Positions 57,150 to 64,000 of a stretch of DNA of 64,000 nucleotides are shown here, one piece after another (positions within the stretch are counted from its first letter, which is position 1; each line of letters opens with the position of its first letter). A program made the translations under genes and the position numbers. The notes under the pieces are model-generated. The model searched no databases and was not told the origin of the DNA. It worked only from the letters and a program-made list of their open reading frames with translations. The stretch is from contig NW_017386033.1 in NCBI RefSeq assembly GCF_000237925.1, positions 868,001 through 932,000 on the forward strand, in the 5' to 3' direction. The DNA comes from Schistosoma mansoni (taxonomy: Eukaryota; Platyhelminthes; Trematoda; Strigeidida; Schistosomatidae).

Positions 57150-58165
57150 TTTCCTCTTCAGCCACGAAATCAGTTCGTGCATTCAAATTCAAGTCTTATG
57201 AAGGGCGCCTCAAATCACTGAACCTCTGTCCATTAGAGTACAGGCGTCTTGGAGGTGACTCAATAACTAATAGCATCCTGAACACTTCTGGGCACTTTTT
57301 TAAAAACCTAATTAAGCTCAGCAGCAACACAAGACTTAGGAGTAACAGCTTGTGGCTGACCAAAAGATATATTAACTCAAAAATAGCAGTAAATTTACCA
57401 CGTCCGAATATTAATGGTATAATATATCAATTGTACGTTATAAACACAAATAAAAGTTAGCGGACGTTAATTAAATTGGCAAGTTGTGTGTGTTCGAGTT
57501 GCGTTTGGTACCACAATCCACAATCGCAGATAACTAATGGTTCCAGTGACGTTGTTATGGTTACAGTAATATAGCCAGACGTAAAATATACCAGAAATAT
57601 CGCTGAAGTCTACAAATGTAGATAGTAGATGATTTAGAGTTCAGTCATCATAACAACAAGTGATTGGGAACGAGAGGCGTATGTATAGTAGTGTATTTAC
57701 CAGCAGTTAACAACGTATACCATGCTACGAACAACGGAAGAAGGTGTGTTTAAGGTCATACACGTAAACAACATGTGCAATCATTTTGTGATAAGTGAAA
57801 AAACTGTGAAAATTAACAAAACAAATGCAAATAATATCAAAAACTATTTACGAAATAAGTTTATCGTGCCTATTTCCTCAATCTAGAAACTGGAGACACA
57901 ATACAGCAGGACCGACAATAGGCACACCTTCAACTCCCTAGGAGTGGTCAAAATCTTAGACTCGCTTCCGACTGAGCTGGTCCGAGAGACTTCCCAGAAG
58001 TCGTTTGCGAGACACCTTAACATTCTAAAAGACTGAGGACAGTATATCGTCACAATTTATCGATTGTTTTCTCTATTTTATCGTTAAACACACCTAGATT
58101 CCTACATACATGTATCAGTGGCCCACTGTTACTAGATACAAAAGCCCGTTAAACAAAGCATCTTC
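57150..58165 (+). mobile_element. CR1-like 3' fragment split by an LTR
   Basis: Same element as 34560-35500: FKSYEGRLKSLNLCPLEYRR then LGGD, continuing after the insertion as LETQYSRTDNRHTFNSLGVV then KILDSLPTELVRETS, then the 3' UTR through ACTGTTACTAGATACAAAAG. Removing 57351-57880 plus one 4-bp duplication makes the two copies collinear base for base around the junction. It ends about 220 bp before the PDE6D start codon. Confidence 0.8.
57351..57880 (+). mobile_element. 530-bp insertion, probable solo LTR
   Basis: It starts TGTGGCTGACC and ends TTTCCTCA (TG...CA). It is flanked by AGCT before and ATCT after, a 4-bp target duplication with one mismatch. Inside are TATAATATATC and AATAAA, as expected for an LTR. 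It shows no obvious similarity to the two other solo LTRs in this window. The insertion status is firm by comparison with 34560-35500; the LTR label rests on the ends. Confidence 0.65.
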
Positions 58166-58383
58166 TTTTGAGTCTAGAGCCATTTGAATTCAGATTCTCG
58201 TAGTGAATATTACTAGTCTTTACTAAGTTTTTTTTGCCCTCATATGCGTAATCTCATTCTATATGCATGCGTCGATCAGTCTTTGCATACAGTAAAGTTT
58301 TATTAGCTCTGTATCCATGCCTCTAGAAACATTTGTTAAAATGGGCTGATGCCCATTAACACTTTCGCTTTCATGATTTCGCA

Positions 58384-58534
<151 letters not shown>

Positions 58535-58581
58535 TGAGTTTGGAATTATTAAAATTGTTATTTGTTTCTACGGAAAAATAG

Positions 58582-58607
58582 CTCTATTCCTGAAATAGAA
58601 CACAAAG
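58582..58607 (+). CDS. PDE6D: PDE6D, exon 3 (26-nt micro-exon)
   Basis: Only 26 nt, encoding SIPEIEHK with one base left over; acceptor AAATAG, donor AAAG|GTAAAC. Its presence is supported by exact phase agreement and by the match to the VPGVEHEA-type segment of the family. Gene predictors may miss it. The next intron is 34 nt. Confidence 0.85.
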
Positions 58608-58640
58608 GTAAACGTGGCATTAACTCAGATATTTTATTAA

Positions 58641-61065
<2,425 letters not shown>

Positions 61066-62190
61066 ACTCCGCCTGTAGCTCTTCTAGAGTTACTGCCGGT
61101 CCCAAACTCGGGTAAAGGAGGAGGGTTGTGCATGGGATCGACAACCTCATACCACAGAAAAAAATCTCGCTAAACAACGCCAACCAGATCAAATAAATTA
61201 AACCATTTAAACTCTGCCCTCCGAGTTGAAGGAACAATTATGTTGCCTGATGATGAAAGCCGAGATTGTTTGGAAGTCATGAGACCGATTCCCCTTCTAA
61301 GAACCACAGAACACTTCTTATAAGTACATGGAACGTCCGGACAATATGGGAGACCGGGAAGACCAGTGAAATAGCAACAGAAATGAGGAAAATATTTGGA
61401 CTTCGCAGATAACCTGGCCCTTCTATCCCATACACAACAACAAATGCAAACGGAGACAACTAGTGTAGTAGCAGCCTCTGCACCGGTAGGCCTCAACATA
61501 CACAAAGGAAAAGGCAGGATCCCCAAATACAATACGGAGAACGACAATCCAACCACACTTGATGGTGAAACTCTGGAAGAGGTGGAAACATCCATGTATC
61601 TGGGAAGCATCATTGATGAACAAGGAGGATCTGATGCAGATGTGAAGGCAAGGATTAACAAAGCAAAGACTGTATTTCTACAGTTGTAGAACATATGGAA
61701 CTCAAAACAACTGTCAACCAACATCAAAGTCACAATCTTCAATACGAACGTCAAGACAGTTCCACTGTACGGAGCTGAAACATGGAGAACTACCACAACT
61801 ATCATCAAGACTGTACAAGAATTTGTAAACAGTTGTCTACATAAGATACTCAATATTCGTTGACCAAATACTGCCAGCAAAAGCCTTTTGTGGGAGAGGA
61901 CAAACCAGCTTCAAGCTGAAGAAGCGATTAGGAAAAGACGCTGGAAGTGGATAGGGCATACATTGTGGAAATCACCAAACTGCGTGACGAAGCAAGCACT
62001 ATCATGAAATTCTGAAGTGACATGGAAAAGTGGAAGATCAAAGGACACATTATGCCGGGAAATAGAAGCAGACATGAAAATGATGAATAACAACCGAAAG
62101 TGGTTGTCCAGGTGGGTGGAGAACGCTGGTGGGCGGTCTTCGCTCCTCCTCGAGAGGTGGCAGGCATAAGTATGTTTTTAGTTGTAAGTA
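61066..62190 (+). mobile_element. Internally deleted RTE copy in PDE6D intron
   Basis: The 5' end (AACTCCGCCTGTAGCTCTTC) and the first 320 bp match the full-length copies. It then jumps at about 61393 to the RT catalytic region (LDFADNLALLSHTQQQMQ) and runs to the 3' end and a degenerate AAGTA tail. About 2.08 kb is missing relative to the 9-kb copy (roughly 9463-11541). The second catalytic Asp is replaced by Asn (FADN) and stops interrupt the frame. Confidence 0.85.
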
Positions 62191-62990
62191 TTTATTTATA
62201 AGGTTGTTGATGGTTGTCACTTTCATGGTTAAATCTTCCATTTAAATTAAAATGAGTTCATGGTCGGAGAAACAGTCAAAATCACTTTGCGTTAGAATTA
62301 CAACCTAAGTAGAATCTAGTTTTTTGTGCACTGATAACCAAAACTTATACTTCCATTACACAAATAATATACTCTTCAGATTTAAGTATAGTGTACTTGA
62401 AGTTAAATCGCTCCGTATTAAAAAATCTGGTTATCGTGCTTCACAAAATTCAAGTCTAAATTACTATAATAAATTTACTTTACTGAATAAGTCAAAGTCA
62501 TAATGAAACGTGTCCATTTGAATGTGACCAAACGAAGCAACGCTTTAGCTAATGAAGTTGCCTACCTTTCCACATAATCGGTGTGAAAAAGTAAAAACAT
62601 TCAAAACACAATAATAGTTGATACTAAAGATATCACTTATTTTAAGCTTGTGGTGGAAATATCATAGCTACATTCCGACCTTACATCTAAATTTTGGACA
62701 ACTATTTTCTTTTCTAACGTGTGTTTTTCTTGTTTGTATTAAAATTCTTTTTTCTGTGCAATCTTAAAGTATGTTTAATTGAACTGGTGTAATTTTTTGT
62801 CGGATTTTAAGTTTATGATGTTTAATTATCACTCACTGGGTCTAAAAATTCAACATTCATTTTTTGTTGATAGAAGTATCTGTTCGAATGTAAGTATGCT
62901 TATTTTAACCTGTTTTTATTTCAGCTAATTATAATTGTGTACTTGTGTAGTCATGGACTTTATATTTTTTATACGGTTAAATCGTAATAG
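62191..62990. other. Unassigned AT-rich sequence
   Basis: Nothing recognised; probably PDE6D intron. Confidence 0.45.
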
Positions 62991-63410
62991 TTTTTTATTT
63001 TGAGATAAGGACAAAAAGGTATTTTCTTAGCACTGGATCGCTAACTATTGATCTGGACCATGTTGGTAAATACAGAATACCTAAGTGAAGTCCTCGCCAT
63101 AACGGCGATCAGTAGTTGGAGACATTGAGTGACATGGTTTCGAATCGGTGAAATTAACGCTGATCGATGTACTCGTCATTTTCCTTTAGATCTTGAGTTC
63201 CAGTGTTCCTTCATACATACTTTTTCTTATTATCTTTTCAAACCGTATTCGCAATGTTTATTTCTTCTCATCATTACTGTCATTAAATTGTTTCGACTCC
63301 TGAGATTCATTTCGTTAGTTCCACTTAGTCATCTCAGGATTGTTTGGAAAATTGTGCCAACGCACTTTTGTATGAGGCTCTATGTTGTTACTGTTGATGA
63401 CTGAAAAATA
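62991..63410 (+). repeat. Possible dispersed repeat, unclassified
   Basis: This is a patch less AT-rich than its surroundings, with a B-box-like GGTTTCGAATC near 63136 and a motif-free 91-codon frame (63129-63404). Its composition and mid-intron position suggest an old repeat, but no second copy exists in this window, so the call is tentative. Confidence 0.3.
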
Positions 63411-64000
63411 CTAGGCAGTGTAATTTAGCTATATCATTATGCTATCCCCACTAATATACTTTTAATGATATCAAATATTTTTACAGTAATTAAATGAGAA
63501 ATACGTTTAATTTAAATCACAACCAGGCTAATCATATTTCTTTAAAATCTAACCACATTACTTTATAGCTAGTGAATAAATGTTTATCTTTTTGCCTATT
63601 TTTATTTGTTCCTTAAGTATAGTTGATGTATAGAGTAACTAAAAAATCATTTAATTTAAAACTTACTTTCATTGAATGACCCTATCAATCCTTTTAAACT
63701 GTCCAATTACTCTTAATCTTTAAAATTCAAACAACCATGTAAACTTTGATTAGTTAAGGAAAACAATTGATATATGTGGCACATTAAATAGTGCTAATTA
63801 TCAACAAGTATTCATCCCAATAAATTCATATTTATCCGCAAAATTACTGATAAATGTGATCAGTTTACTACATTTGCCAAGTCCCTACCTACAGTGACAA
63901 ATATGGTTAGAATATTTTAATAAAAATCTCAGACATTTCAGTGAGCCACTTACTTTTGGTTTAAGTCGTATGGTCAACTATATTATTATTGACTGGAATC
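63411..64000. other. Unassigned AT-rich sequence
   Basis: Nothing recognised to the window end. Confidence 0.45.

Noticed and set aside
63129-63404. 91-codon frame with hydrophobic residues
   Set aside because: It lies in a probable repeat within the PDE6D intron and has no splice context or motif.

Overview
The window is repeat-dense, AT-rich animal DNA, most likely from a blood fluke (Schistosoma, Trematoda). Four things point there: a Sm-alpha-type short repeat with a recognisable hammerhead-ribozyme core, an SR2-like RTE retrotransposon family, schistosome-type Penelope-like and CsRn1/Boudicca-like retroelements, and a gene whose first introns are only 34-48 nt long. I saw no bacterial or viral genome organisation, no CRISPR array, no rRNA gene and no tRNA gene.

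Host genes. (1) An intronless minus-strand gene (1275-1784) and an intronless plus-strand gene (5146-5805) each encode a small secreted, tyrosine-rich protein behind a TATA box. An eggshell or tegument-like role is only a guess. (2) The last four exons of a two-pore-domain (K2P) potassium channel lie on the plus strand (17887-18286, 25360-26023, 27459-27786, 30415-30626). All splice phases agree; the exons encoding M1 and the first pore helix were not found. (3) A single-exon four-helix membrane protein of the TMEM80/TMEM216 type lies at 46437-46856. (4) The first four exons of PDE6D (prenyl-binding protein delta) lie at 58384-58767; the remaining exons are probably beyond the window.

Mobile DNA fills most of the rest. 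RTE elements: a near-complete copy (9134-12339, +), a complete but decayed copy (20218-23408, -), two internally deleted copies (31680-33280, -; 61066-62190, +) and a 3' stub near 28640. Both long copies lie directly against or inside Penelope-like reverse transcriptase genes. CR1/Jockey-like non-LTR elements lie at 34560-35500, 37740-41870, 42430-44590, 45046-46433, 47594-49385, 49430-51433, 52140-54680 and 57150-58165. A Ty3/gypsy gag-RT relic lies at 36590-37400. Three solo LTRs are recognised by TG...CA ends and short target duplications (18663-19118, 26415-26926, 57351-57880). tRNA-derived and hammerhead-bearing SINE relics are scattered from 4.7 to 30.1 kb.

Two large inverted repeats stand out: 614-bp arms with no mismatch seen (2470-3083 / 3675-4288), and two head-to-head copies of one non-LTR element (47594-49385 / about 49840-51433). 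The second pair shows that the 200-N gap at 47829-48028 probably hides only about six bases.

I found no convincing new defence or multi-gene system. The most interesting signals are structural: ribozyme-bearing repeats, nested retroelements inside the channel gene, palindromes, and a gene whose start codon touches a retroelement tail.
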